Source of the DNA: Candidatus Magasanikbacteria bacterium RIFOXYD2_FULL_41_14 | Lineage (GTDB): Bacteria > Patescibacteriota > Patescibacteriia > Magasanikbacterales > GWA2-37-8 | DNA length: 48,687 nucleotides | Reading direction: 5' to 3' | Assembly (NCBI GenBank): GCA_001784475.1 | Contig: MFRE01000012.1 | Location: 768-49,454 of the forward strand | Made by a program: the position numbers and the translations under genes | The notes under the pieces: model-generated | The model's input: only the letters and a program-made list of their open reading frames with translations | The model's database searches: none | What the model was told of the DNA's origin: nothing | Shown here: positions 41,076-47,517 of the stretch, one piece after another | Numbering within the stretch: the stretch's first letter is position 1 | Layout: each line of letters begins with the position of its first letter

Positions 41076-42146
41076 TTACCGCCCTACCATGGTACTTTCC
41101 AAATCAATATCCACGCCAGCTCGGCGCACTTTCAATCGCACCCCATCACCAACTTTTAAACCCAACCACAAATTATCGTTATTCATCACTTGGCCATTTA
41201 ATTCCAAAATAATATCGCCAGCACGCAATACCCCAGCACCCTTAGTCACAAAAAAGCCATCAATCTTTTCACCCGCGTCAATCAAAGGTTGCTCGGCGCT
41301 ATACCAACCTTCTACACCCAAACTGGCATAAATAATTTTCTGTTGGTCCAAAACTCCCGGCAACAAACGCGTAATATATTGGTAAGGTAAAAACTCTTGA
41401 CCACCAATAGTTAACCCAACCGCTCGCCCCTGACTATTTACCACCACTGCCCCAGCCAAAAAATTAGAGGACAAAGACATTAATTTAAGCGGGGCACTGT
41501 CCAAATGAGCGCTTACAAACGGACGCGTAATTTCTTCCACTTCACTGGCGCTCTGCCAATTTAAACCATTAAAAACAAACAGATCCACACCCAAATCTAA
41601 ATTGTCAACAAAACTAGCCACCTTAAATTGCAAACCAGCGCGACCAAGCGTGGCGCTTTGAGTTAAATCCAAACGCGCGAATACCAAACCAGAAATTTTG
41701 TCCGGCAACACTGTCGCCACACCATAAATCGCCCCATCCGATAACACTGCTTGCCAATTGCGATAATTGCCGGAATAGTTCCCGGGATAAATTACAAACC
41801 AACCATCAGAAGAAACCAAAAGTCCATTACCCAAAAAATTCTGACGTGGTAAATATTTAATTCCCCGATTGGTCTCCGAACCGGTATACACCGCTACTAC
41901 GCGCTCATCCATTTCCTGGCGAACACGACTTTCTAATTGAGTGTGATAATTTGGTAAAGAATAATGCGTACTACTAAAAACTTCACCCTCGCCAAAACCT
42001 GGCCAAATCCAACCAAGCATCACGGCCGCGCCAGAAATACCGGCCACCAAACCGAAAAAAGTGGCAGTAACCAATATTTTAATTCTTTGCCACTGGCGAT
42101 GTTTTTGAATATCGCAGGTAGGCGGTGGTAAATGAGGAGGAATCAT
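41076..42146 (-). CDS. HtrA/DegP-like trypsin-fold protein with PDZ domain, apparently inactive
   Basis: 356 residues. A single N-terminal membrane helix (ILVTATFFGLVAGISGAAVMLGWIW) is followed by a trypsin-like double barrel (FLGNGLLVSSDGWFVI..., DKISGLVFARLD, AVVVNSQGRAVGLTIGG). A C-terminal PDZ domain (GFFVTKGAGVLRAGDIILELNGQVM..., VRLKVRRAG) completes the DegS/HtrA layout. The catalytic His is missing (GWFVIYPGN where GWILTNAHVV is expected), and the GNSGGP serine loop is replaced by SNFLAGA. It probably acts as an outward-facing binding protein or scaffold. Spaced 9 nt after the membrane-protein gene. Confidence 0.72.
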   Translation of the reverse strand: MIPPHLPPPTCDIQKHRQWQRIKILVTATFFGLVAGISGAAVMLGWIWPGFGEGEVFSSTHYSLPNYHTQLESRVRQEMDERVVAVYTGSETNRGIKYLPRQNFLGNGLLVSSDGWFVIYPGNYSGNYRNWQAVLSDGAIYGVATVLPDKISGLVFARLDLTQSATLGRAGLQFKVASFVDNLDLGVDLFVFNGLNWQSASEVEEITRPFVSAHLDSAPLKLMSLSSNFLAGAVVVNSQGRAVGLTIGGQEFLPYQYITRLLPGVLDQQKIIYASLGVEGWYSAEQPLIDAGEKIDGFFVTKGAGVLRAGDIILELNGQVMNNDNLWLGLKVGDGVRLKVRRAGVDIDLESTMVGR

Positions 42147-42155
42147 AATAATAAT

Positions 42156-42950
42156 TTATCGCCAGCGCGCTAAAAAAACCAAAAGCAAAATTAACCAGCC
42201 ACCATTAATAATTAAAAAATTTTTTTGCTTATGCCAATTGATGCCGGCACTGTTTAAATGAAAACGTACAAAAATCCACAAACAATACCAAAACCAAGCC
42301 ATCACTACTCCAGTAATAAAATATCCTATGGGCAGAAGGTAAATAACCCAAGCCAATTCTAAAATCATCATAAACATTGCCCCAAACCAAAGCCATTGTT
42401 TTTTGTCAAGCGTATTTTCATATTCTCGCCACCACCACAGCGCTGTCAAAGCAGAAATCAAAGCGCCCAATATGAGCCATAACCAAAAATTAACCTTGAA
42501 AATATTTAAAGTAATGGAAGCAAAAATTCCCATCCACATTCCGGAGAGTCCCAAAACAGACAGGGCCAAACGCGCCCGACGATATGGTTTAAAATCAATG
42601 AGCGCGGTATCGGATCGGGCCGGCAAAAGCCAAAAACTTACAGCGGGAGCAAAAATAAATAAAATATCCGCCAAAATTGTAGCGCCACGCCATTCCGTAA
42701 AAAGCAATACCAATAAAAATCCAAAATTAAATAGATAGAGCGACGCCAAATGACGCAAGCGGTTCCAGCCAGTTGGATAAAAAGTAAAGCGTACCAAAAC
42801 TGTAATAAAAAGCGCGCGACTAAAAATCCAGGCAATTAATTCCCAAGTTACATTCAAATGATTTAGCCACCATAAAAAAATAACTGCACCCAAAACATCA
42901 ACCACAGCGGTTAAGCGCGGATGAGAAGTGATTTGTTTCCAGTTGAACAT
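42156..42950 (-). CDS. Polytopic membrane protein of unknown function
   Basis: 264 residues with about seven or eight hydrophobic segments (for example VVDVLGAVIFLWWL, YLFNFGFLLVLLFTEW, ALSVLGLSGMWMGIFAS, LWLILGALISALTALWWW, MFMMILELAWVIYLL). Loops are Arg/Trp-rich. No family is recognised and no catalytic motif is seen. It precedes the HtrA-like gene by 9 nt, so the two are probably one operon. The second copy of the structured element (42990-43114) lies 39 nt upstream of its start. The phenotype or transport role is unknown. Confidence 0.7.
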   Translation of the reverse strand: MFNWKQITSHPRLTAVVDVLGAVIFLWWLNHLNVTWELIAWIFSRALFITVLVRFTFYPTGWNRLRHLASLYLFNFGFLLVLLFTEWRGATILADILFIFAPAVSFWLLPARSDTALIDFKPYRRARLALSVLGLSGMWMGIFASITLNIFKVNFWLWLILGALISALTALWWWREYENTLDKKQWLWFGAMFMMILELAWVIYLLPIGYFITGVVMAWFWYCLWIFVRFHLNSAGINWHKQKNFLIINGGWLILLLVFLARWR

Positions 42951-42989
42951 ACGACTATCAAAAAAATTATCAATTGAGCATTTTATTTA

Positions 42990-43114
42990 TGGCCGTCATA
43001 TATGAATTTTGTTGCTGCGGAACTTAATCAGTGTTGCCGCCACGCCACCCGAGGTGGCTCGGCAACACGGCTCCCCAAGCAGTCCTCACTACCAAAATTA
43101 ATATATGACGGCCA
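42990..43114 (-). promoter_or_regulatory. Structured leader element, copy B, upstream of membrane-protein operon
   Basis: 125-nt element closed by a long inverted repeat (TGGCCGTCATATAT / ATATATGACGGCCA), with an inner hairpin GTGTTGCCG/CGGCAACAC capped by CCACC-CGA-GGTGG. On the minus strand it has GAGGACTGCTTG, CGTGG next to the inner stem and CTGATTAAG, matching copy A (13932-14045). The stem sequences differ from copy A but stay paired. Same orientation and similar distance to the downstream start (39 nt versus 30 nt). Confidence 0.6.
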
Positions 43115-43463
43115 AAAAACTCAATATGATTAATGTCCTAACATTATCATTATCATACAACAAATATTAAAAAAAAACAACCGCGCCGGCAGTTGATCAC
43201 TTTGTCTGTCATCCCCGTGTAAACGGGGATCCGATGGCCGATATTTTATTGTCTGGATTCCCGTTTACACTGGAATGACAATTAACGATCGGAAGGGAGG
43301 AGAGGTGCCAGAACTTTCACAAACTCACTCCCCTGCCTCTTGCCAAAATTAATTGGCGATTTTGCGCCGCTGTGACCTATTAGGTCCCACGCGGCGACTG
43401 GCGCTCATTTTATACGCATTGCGCGTACACCCCGAGCGCCCGAGGGGCTTGGCCAACTGGTGG
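43115..43463. repeat. Intergenic region with long inverted repeat
   Basis: No gene is supported here. TGTCATCCCCGTGTAAACGG (43207) faces CCGTTTACACTGGAATGACA (ends 43280), a 26-nt-arm inverted repeat of the GTCATTCC/GGGATCC class. Near the end of the GC-rich orphan gene a GC hairpin CCCCGAGCGCCCGAGGGG (43431-43448) is visible and could end its transcript. Confidence 0.6.
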
Positions 43464-44171
43464 CTACTTGGGAGGAGGCTCGCACTCCAAGATGTCCACC
43501 CCATCTCCAGACGAGATGAGGCGCCCAGGCCGCCCGTTGCAGGCGGCGATGATTGCCGCTTCCTTGGTAAGGAAGCAACCATGCGAACCGCCCTCAGTGC
43601 GGGTCAAACTAGTGGGGCTAGAATTAGCCCCATCCTGCTGGGCGGTCGCGACCGACCAGCAGTCCTCTTCCATGGTGGCGTTTGAGACGCCATCTTCCTC
43701 CCCCTCACCGTCGGAAGGGACGAACCGGATGGGGGCCGCGGCCGGAATCGGCTTCGGGCGAGGGGCGGGGCGGGTGGCGTCGGCCACAGCGGGTGGGGTC
43801 ATGGCGACTCCACCCTTAGCCTTCATGGCTTCGATGTGAAGCCAAGCACGCCGAATCCGCTCTTCGGCGTCGTCCATCCGCTGATGGATGGAGGCCCGGT
43901 CCTCCACGACCTCGGCGAGCTTCTCGCCGAAGACAGCGGTCGCGAACTCGGCATGGACCGCGACCGACCTCGCGACGGCCGCGTCGGCCATGGCCGCGTC
44001 GGCCATGGCCGTGGCGGTCGAGGCCTCGGCCTCGACGACGTCGAGCCTCCCCTCGAGCTCGGCGAGGCGAGCCTGGGCGGCCTCGTCGTCGCCATCGCAC
44101 CCACGACCCAGAAAAAAAACACCGACGACCAGAGCGAGACCAAGGAACAGAACCACATGCTTCGCCTTCAT
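43464..44171 (-). CDS. GC-rich orphan protein with membrane anchor and Ala-rich coiled coil
   Basis: Not recognised. The ATG at 44171 (MKAKHVVLFLG) has a GGAG 7 nt upstream and is preferred over the GTG start of the track; 235 aa. Residues ~5-21 form a membrane anchor or signal (VVLFLGLALVVGVFFLG). Residues ~30-110 are an Ala/Glu-rich helical, likely coiled-coil stretch (AQARLAELEGRLDVVEAEA). Residues ~120-150 are a Pro/Ala linker. The tail contains four Cys (EDCWSVATAQ, HGCFLTKEAAIIAACNG, ILECEPPPK). Strong third-position GC and a clear ribosome binding site set it apart from native genes, so transfer is likely. A weak host-like promoter (TTGACA-N16-TAGTGT) lies upstream. Confidence 0.6.
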   Translation of the reverse strand: MKAKHVVLFLGLALVVGVFFLGRGCDGDDEAAQARLAELEGRLDVVEAEASTATAMADAAMADAAVARSVAVHAEFATAVFGEKLAEVVEDRASIHQRMDDAEERIRRAWLHIEAMKAKGGVAMTPPAVADATRPAPRPKPIPAAAPIRFVPSDGEGEEDGVSNATMEEDCWSVATAQQDGANSSPTSLTRTEGGSHGCFLTKEAAIIAACNGRPGRLISSGDGVDILECEPPPK

Positions 44172-44304
44172 CACGATCTCCGCCACTTACCCAACTTGGG
44201 CTGTGGCTCAAAAAGAGCAAAGGGCAAACCGAAAAAACTGACCGGTTTGTCATTTCCAATAGAAACACTACCATATTTTACTACTTTGTCAATGCCGGCG
44301 CTAC

Positions 44305-44333
44305 TTGTTTTTTGCTAAATAATCTGATAAAAT
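44305..44333 (+). promoter_or_regulatory. smpB promoter, leaderless start
   Basis: TTGTTT, 17-nt spacer, TAAAAT (44328-44333), then 8 nt to the smpB ATG at 44342. Transcription should begin at or beside the start codon. Confidence 0.65.
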
Positions 44334-44341
44334 AGCCACAT

Positions 44342-44782
44342 ATGTCTCTCGCCCAAAACAAAAAAGCCCTATTTGATTATGAAATCCTAGAAAAATTCGA
44401 GGCCGGTTTAGTATTGACTGGCGCCGAAACCAAAGCGGTTAAAGACGGGCAAGTTTCCCTTAAAGGGGCCTATGTTACTTTTCACAATGGTGATGCTTAT
44501 TTATTAAACGCCCATGTGAGCGCCTACAAACCCGCCGGGAAATTAGTGGACTACGACCCCACCCGCAGTCGCCAACTATTGTTGCGTCAAAAAGAAATCC
44601 GCTATTTACAGGGAAAAACCCAAGAAAAGGGCTTGACAATAGTGCCACTTTCAGTGTATACTAAACAACGCTTTATCAAAGTAGAGATTGCAGTCGGTCG
44701 CGGCAAACAAAAATACGATAAAAGAGAAACAATTAAGAAGCGCGATTTAGACCGAGAAGTTAAACGTTCATTAAAAAATTAA
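44342..44782 (+). CDS. smpB: SsrA-binding protein
   Basis: Binds the tRNA-like domain of tmRNA and brings it to stalled ribosomes. Length 146. NKKALFDYEILEKFEAGLVLTGAETKAVKDGQVSLKGAYV is the OB-fold start with the conserved GhxLhGxEhKSh word. NAHVSAYK, YDPTRSRQLLL and the C-terminal LTIVPLSVYTKQRFIKVEIAVGRGKQKYDKRETIKKRD (the GKxxyDKRexhkxrd tail that reads the empty A-site) are all intact. tmRNA itself follows 67 nt downstream, a physically linked pair. Confidence 0.95.
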   Translation: MSLAQNKKALFDYEILEKFEAGLVLTGAETKAVKDGQVSLKGAYVTFHNGDAYLLNAHVSAYKPAGKLVDYDPTRSRQLLLRQKEIRYLQGKTQEKGLTIVPLSVYTKQRFIKVEIAVGRGKQKYDKRETIKKRDLDREVKRSLKN

Positions 44783-44787
44783 AATTC

Positions 44788-44806
44788 GTCCCGACTAAGT
44801 CGGGAC
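44788..44806. repeat. Palindrome GTCCCGACTAAGTCGGGAC
   Basis: A 19-nt palindrome with 8-bp arms after smpB. The same CCCGACTAAGTCGGG core is inserted in the tRNA-Asp copy at 47478 and, with one change, in the remnant at 47923. Confidence 0.75.
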
Positions 44807-44848
44807 TCAAAAATTTTCCATTTTGATTTTTAAATTTTGAATTTAAAT

Positions 44849-45247
44849 GGGGGCGTTGGGCATCGACGGTAAAGCCGACGATTGTTCGCAAGCCGAGGCG
44901 GCCTCAGTCCTCGTAAATAGATGGGGCAAATTAATAAGTGCCAACTTGTTATCAAAAGCAAAAGCAATGTTAGCCTCCGCCTTCGGTGGTGGCTGTTGCC
45001 TCGCTCCGACTTTGGCCTAAGGGCCACAAGTCCATCGTCCGCGTAAGCTTCCGTAGCGCGATCGCGGTGTAACCCACGGAAGGTAGTTTGCATGTGTTGC
45101 CGATCGCCTGCAAATGAAATTCAATCGGCTAGGCCCGTACGGCTTTTGCGTCTTTTATACGGCCGGGTCAAAAAAAATAAAAACGCTAAGCTTGTAGACG
45201 GCAGTAGTCACTCTTATCGGACGCGAGTTCAACTCTCGCCGCCTCCA
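44849..45247 (+). ncRNA. ssrA: tmRNA (10Sa RNA)
   Basis: 5' end GGGGGCG pairs with CGCCTCC at the 3' end (one G-T pair), followed by GCATCGACGG (the TTCGAC-like D-loop variant) and a terminal T-arm GGACGCGAGTTCAACTCTCGCC. The CCA end is not encoded. The resume region resembles GCAAATxxxTAxxTGCCAAC of other tmRNAs, making GCC AAC the likely first tag codons. In that frame the tag reads ANLLSKAKAMLASAF... and stops only after 26 codons at TAA 45018-45020, longer than most. Lying directly after smpB supports the call. Confidence 0.9.
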
Positions 45248-45303
45248 CACGGCTTCACTGCGTTATGCCGTGCAAGCTACGACAACATTAATAATTTTTA
45301 TTA

Positions 45304-45330
45304 AGCTACGCCTAATTTATGGGGCGTAGC
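45304..45330 (+). promoter_or_regulatory. Hairpin in the infC leader
   Basis: GCTACGCC ... GGGCGTAGC forms a strong stem 13 nt before the infC start. infC-rpmI-rplT leaders are commonly autoregulated (by IF3 or L20), but nothing here proves it. Confidence 0.45.
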
Positions 45331-45343
45331 ATAGCGAAGACCC

Positions 45344-45889
45344 ATGCGCATTTCACGAAAACAAAAGAGGCCAGAACCAAAAAGAATCGCTTTCTACAAC
45401 GAAGGCATTTCCGCTCCCAAAGTTTTGGCACTTGATGCCGATGGTGGCAATCTCGGTGTGTTAAATACCGCCGAGGCAATCAGACAGGCGCGTGAGCAAG
45501 AAATGGACCTCGTGCTAATCAATCCCAAATCCGATCCGCCAGTTGCAAAAATAATGGACTTCGGTCAATTCCGCTATCAACAGGAAAAAGAAGAACGCAT
45601 CCGTCGTGCCCACCAACATGTGGTAGATACCAAAGGTTTGCGTTTATCACTACGAATTGGCGCGCATGACGTGGAAATCAGAAAAAATCGCGCGGTGGAA
45701 TTTTTAAAAGAAGGCGACAAAGTAAAAATAGAAATAATGATGCGTGGCCGAGAATTACAACAGGTACCCCTGGCCTTTGAAATTTTGAAAAAATTTGTAG
45801 ACAGTATCAATGAAGTATTTCCAGTTAAGTACGACGAGCAACCGGAAAAACAAGGCAACAAAGTTGCCGGTACTATCGCCCGAGTTTAA
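45344..45889 (+). CDS. infC: Translation initiation factor IF-3
   Basis: Binds 30S, blocks premature 50S joining and checks the start codon. Length 181. N-domain: RIAFYNEGISAPKVLALDADGGNLGVLNTAEAIRQAREQEMDLVLINPKSDPPVAKIMDFGQFRYQQEKE. C-domain: KGLRLSLRIGAHDVEIRKNRAVEFLKEGDKVKIEIMMRGRELQQV. The complete two-domain protein is intact. The ATG is used here as the start, not the ATT/ATA of enterics. Heads the classical infC-rpmI-rplT operon. Confidence 0.95.
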   Translation: MRISRKQKRPEPKRIAFYNEGISAPKVLALDADGGNLGVLNTAEAIRQAREQEMDLVLINPKSDPPVAKIMDFGQFRYQQEKEERIRRAHQHVVDTKGLRLSLRIGAHDVEIRKNRAVEFLKEGDKVKIEIMMRGRELQQVPLAFEILKKFVDSINEVFPVKYDEQPEKQGNKVAGTIARV

Positions 45890-45956
45890 ATCGGCGAACA
45901 AAGTGAGCACAACAATTTTGCATTTTGATTTTTACATTTTTAATTTTTTATATATT

Positions 45957-46151
45957 ATGCCAAAAATGAAAACCAATCAAGCGATTGCCAAACGCTACAA
46001 AGTTAAAAAAAGTGGCAAAATTCAAAAAAAAGCCGCTGGCCAGGGTCATTTTAATGCCCGTGAAGACGGCAAAACTGGTCGTCAAAAACGTGGTGGCGTC
46101 GTGGTCAGTCAAACCTTGCGCAAAGTAATGGCTGCGGCCATGGTTAAATAA
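45957..46151 (+). CDS. rpmI: 50S ribosomal protein L35
   Basis: 64 residues from ATG 45957 (MPKMKTNQAIAKRYKVKKSGKI). The track ORF begins 147 nt earlier inside infC and that extension (49 residues) is not credible. KTNQAIAKRYKVKKSGKIQKKAAGQGHF is the standard L35 core, although the usual RKRRL segment is replaced by DGKTGRQKRGGVVVSQTLRKV. The 67-nt spacer to infC includes an A/T-rich repeat. ATG follows TATATT with no ribosome binding site, in the usual place before rplT. Confidence 0.9.
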   Translation: MPKMKTNQAIAKRYKVKKSGKIQKKAAGQGHFNAREDGKTGRQKRGGVVVSQTLRKVMAAAMVK

Positions 46152-46182
46152 TACAAATTTCTAATTAAATTATCCAATCAAT

Positions 46183-46536
46183 ATGAGTAGAGTTAAAGGT
46201 GGTGTCGTTCATACTAAACACCGACGTGGAATTTTAAAACATACTAAAGGTTATCGCTGGGGAAGAAAATCAAAAATGAAAGTGGCCAAGACCGCCGTGA
46301 TGAAAGCCGGTCAGCACGCCTTCAATGACCGCAAAATTAAAAAGAGAACTGCACGCGGTTTGTGGCAAATTAAAATCAATGCTGCTGTTCGCAAAGAAGG
46401 AATCTCTTACAGCAAATTCATGAACGATGTAAAGAAAAAGAACATTGCGCTTGATCGTAAAATTTTGGCCACTATCGCTCAAAAATATCCAGCTCTGTTA
46501 AAACAAATTGTGGAATTGGCTAAAACCATAAAATAA
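46183..46536 (+). CDS. rplT: 50S ribosomal protein L20
   Basis: 117 residues. SRVKGGVVHTKHRRGILKHTKGYRWGRKSKMKVAKTAVMKAGQHAFNDRKIKKRTARGLWQIKINAAVRKEGISYSKFMNDVKKKNIALDRKILATIAQKYP is the conserved L20 sequence with its long basic helix and globular C-terminus. It assembles early on 23S rRNA. Ends the infC operon. Confidence 0.95.
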   Translation: MSRVKGGVVHTKHRRGILKHTKGYRWGRKSKMKVAKTAVMKAGQHAFNDRKIKKRTARGLWQIKINAAVRKEGISYSKFMNDVKKKNIALDRKILATIAQKYPALLKQIVELAKTIK

Positions 46537-46580
46537 CCAACTTATCCACAAACCGACAATTTTTTGCTAAGATGAGGGTA

Positions 46581-46609
46581 TTGACAAAACAGCAAAAATG
46601 TGCTATTAT
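46581..46609 (+). promoter_or_regulatory. Promoter of the hairpin RNA
   Basis: TTGACA (46581-46586), 17-nt spacer, TATTAT (46604-46609). No ORF follows before the terminator-like hairpin. Confidence 0.78.
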
Positions 46610-46616
46610 ATCTTAA

Positions 46617-46709
46617 TACAATTTTAAAGACCTAGTAAGTGTTCGAGCGTAGCGGGGACACCCCCTCCTTTGTCTCTCGCTCGTTCGGACGCTTACTGGG
46701 TCTTTTTTT
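46617..46709 (+). ncRNA. Candidate small RNA: 22-bp hairpin with U-tail
   Basis: From the predicted start to the T7 tail is ~93 nt. AGACCTAGTAAG pairs without mismatch (one wobble) to CTTACTGGGTCT. The helix continues with TGTTCGAGCG against CGCTCGTTCGGAC-like sequence for about 22 bp in all. The loop contains GGGGACACCCC. The size and end fit an independently transcribed RNA or a very long terminator for the infC operon. The start TTTAAAGACCTA is shared with the RNA at 48157. Confidence 0.6.
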
Positions 46710-46840
46710 GTTACTGGCTTGAAAATTATGAGCCAAAGGTAAAGTGATTTTCACAAGCAGTAACAATCCGCCTTTGGCGGATAAAAACCATTATTAAAAA
46801 ATATTCCGATTTTATTCGGAATATTTTAATTTTAATATCA
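46710..46840. terminator. Hairpin cluster including a bidirectional terminator
   Basis: Between the small RNA and the GC-rich gene: GTTACTGGCTTG...CAAGCAGTAAC (46710-46767), ATCCGCCTTTGGCGGAT (46768-46784), and AATATTCCGATTTTATTCGGAATATT (46800-46825). The last is flanked by A and T runs and so works in both directions; it could end the minus-strand orphan gene. No gene is visible. Confidence 0.6.
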
Positions 46841-46953
46841 TCAGCGCGTTTTCCCCCTCCCCACGCCTGTGTCAATTAGTATTGGCAAACGCGTGGGGGC
46901 GCTGACGATTTTTTCCTTTCTGCGCGCCTCTCCATCCAGATTGTTGAGGCACG
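46841..46953 (-). other. GC-rich 3' region of the orphan gene with long interrupted hairpin
   Basis: CAGCGC and CCCCACGC (on the minus strand) face GCGTGGGG and GCGCTG across a short A/T-rich loop (about 46845-46905). This is a strong downstream hairpin that travels with the GC-rich gene, as for the other two orphan genes. The track ORF 46841..47053 is a shadow in another frame. Confidence 0.45.
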
Positions 46954-47139
46954 TCATGCATCCACGACCTCCATCGGCTGGTTGGCGGTAGGGTGGGCAC
47001 AGCCGAGCTTGCACACACCCTTTTCGTCGAGCGGCTGGCAACAGCTGCCGCAAAACGCGCGACGATCACGAATGTCGGACATCACCGCCACGACAAGCGC
47101 GCCAACAATCAAGAAGACACCAAAAAGAATCTGAATCAT
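46954..47139 (-). CDS. GC-rich orphan protein: membrane anchor plus zinc ribbon (61 aa)
   Basis: Not recognised by name. ATG 47139 is preceded by GAGAGGAGACGAACAC (a clear AGGAG site), so it is chosen over the 72-aa track start. Residues 3-20 are a membrane helix (QILFGVFLIVGALVVAVM). Then FCGSCCQPLDEKGVCKLGCAH has four or five Cys arranged as a small zinc ribbon. High GC and strong ribosome binding site are unlike host genes. A host-like promoter (TTGACT-N17-TTAAAT, 47191-47163) drives it, divergent from the tRNA promoter. Likely a cytoplasm-facing metal-binding membrane peptide of unknown role. Confidence 0.6.
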   Translation of the reverse strand: MIQILFGVFLIVGALVVAVMSDIRDRRAFCGSCCQPLDEKGVCKLGCAHPTANQPMEVVDA

Positions 47140-47162
47140 GTGTTCGTCTCCTCTCAAGCAGG

Positions 47163-47191
47163 ATTTAACCACGTTTTTACTAAAAAGTCAA
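47163..47191 (-). promoter_or_regulatory. Promoter of the 61-aa GC-rich gene
   Basis: Minus strand TTGACT (47191-47186), 17-nt spacer, TTAAAT (47168-47163). Lies 4 nt from the divergent tRNA-array promoter. Confidence 0.65.
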
Positions 47192-47195
47192 GATA

Positions 47196-47224
47196 TTGAC
47201 TATTTGAAAAAAATATAGTATAAT
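47196..47224 (+). promoter_or_regulatory. Promoter of the tRNA-Asp array
   Basis: TTGACT (47196-47201), 17-nt spacer, consensus TATAAT (47219-47224). It reads through two damaged tRNA-Asp copies and the GIY-YIG gene to the intact tRNA-Asp and its terminator. Confidence 0.8.
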
Positions 47225-47277
47225 TTGTAAAGATATTTTAAGACAAAATTACTTTGTAAATATATAAAATAATTGGC

Positions 47278-47386
47278 GGGTCGGTAGTTCAACTGGTTAG
47301 ACCCGCCTAGGCGGGCCTGTCACGGCAGAAGTTGCGGGTTCGCCATATCATGCGATATGGCGCCCTGTTGAATAACAGGGCGAGTC
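47278..47386 (+). pseudogene. tRNA-Asp copy 1 carrying palindromic insertions
   Basis: GGGTCGGTAGTTCAACTGGTTAGA and CCTGTCACGGCAGAAGTTGCGGGTTCG are identical to the intact tRNA-Asp at 47789. GCACTGC is replaced by the palindrome CCCGCCTAGGCGGG (47302-47315). The T-loop is split by two adjacent palindromes (CCATATC-ATGC-GATATGG and GCCCTGTT-GAAT-AACAGGGC, about 47343-47381). After GAGTCC the acceptor end is lost. It cannot fold as a normal tRNA. Confidence 0.75.
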
Positions 47387-47450
47387 CAGTATATAAAAAA
47401 GAGGTTATAGTGTCCATATTTAAAATTTAAATTAAAATAGAAATCAGGGC

Positions 47451-47508
47451 GGGTCGGTAGTTCAACTGGTTAGAGCATCCCGACTAAGTCGGGAAAGTCG
47501 CGGGGTAA
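47451..47508 (+). pseudogene. tRNA-Asp copy 2, 5' half with palindromic insertion
   Basis: GGGTCGGTAGTTCAACTGG and TTAGAGCA match the intact gene, then the palindrome TCCCGACTAAGTCGGGA (47478-47494) takes the place of the anticodon arm. AAGTCGCGGGG follows (cf. AAGTTGCGGGTT), after which the copy is lost. It directly precedes the GIY-YIG gene. Confidence 0.75.
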
Positions 47509-47517
47509 TTAAAATAT

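Noticed and set aside
43816-44274. Long overlapping ORFs on both strands in the GC-rich region (43816, 43823, 43836, 43888)
   Set aside because: They are shadows of the GC-rich gene at 43464-44171. Low-complexity Arg/Ser- or Pro-rich translations and no ribosome binding site.
44830-45304. ORFs 44830..45093 and 45092..45304
   Set aside because: Both lie across the tmRNA gene and are not coding.
45810-45956. N-terminal 49-residue extension of rpmI in the ORF track
   Set aside because: The extension overlaps infC in another frame and the normal L35 N-terminus begins at 45957.
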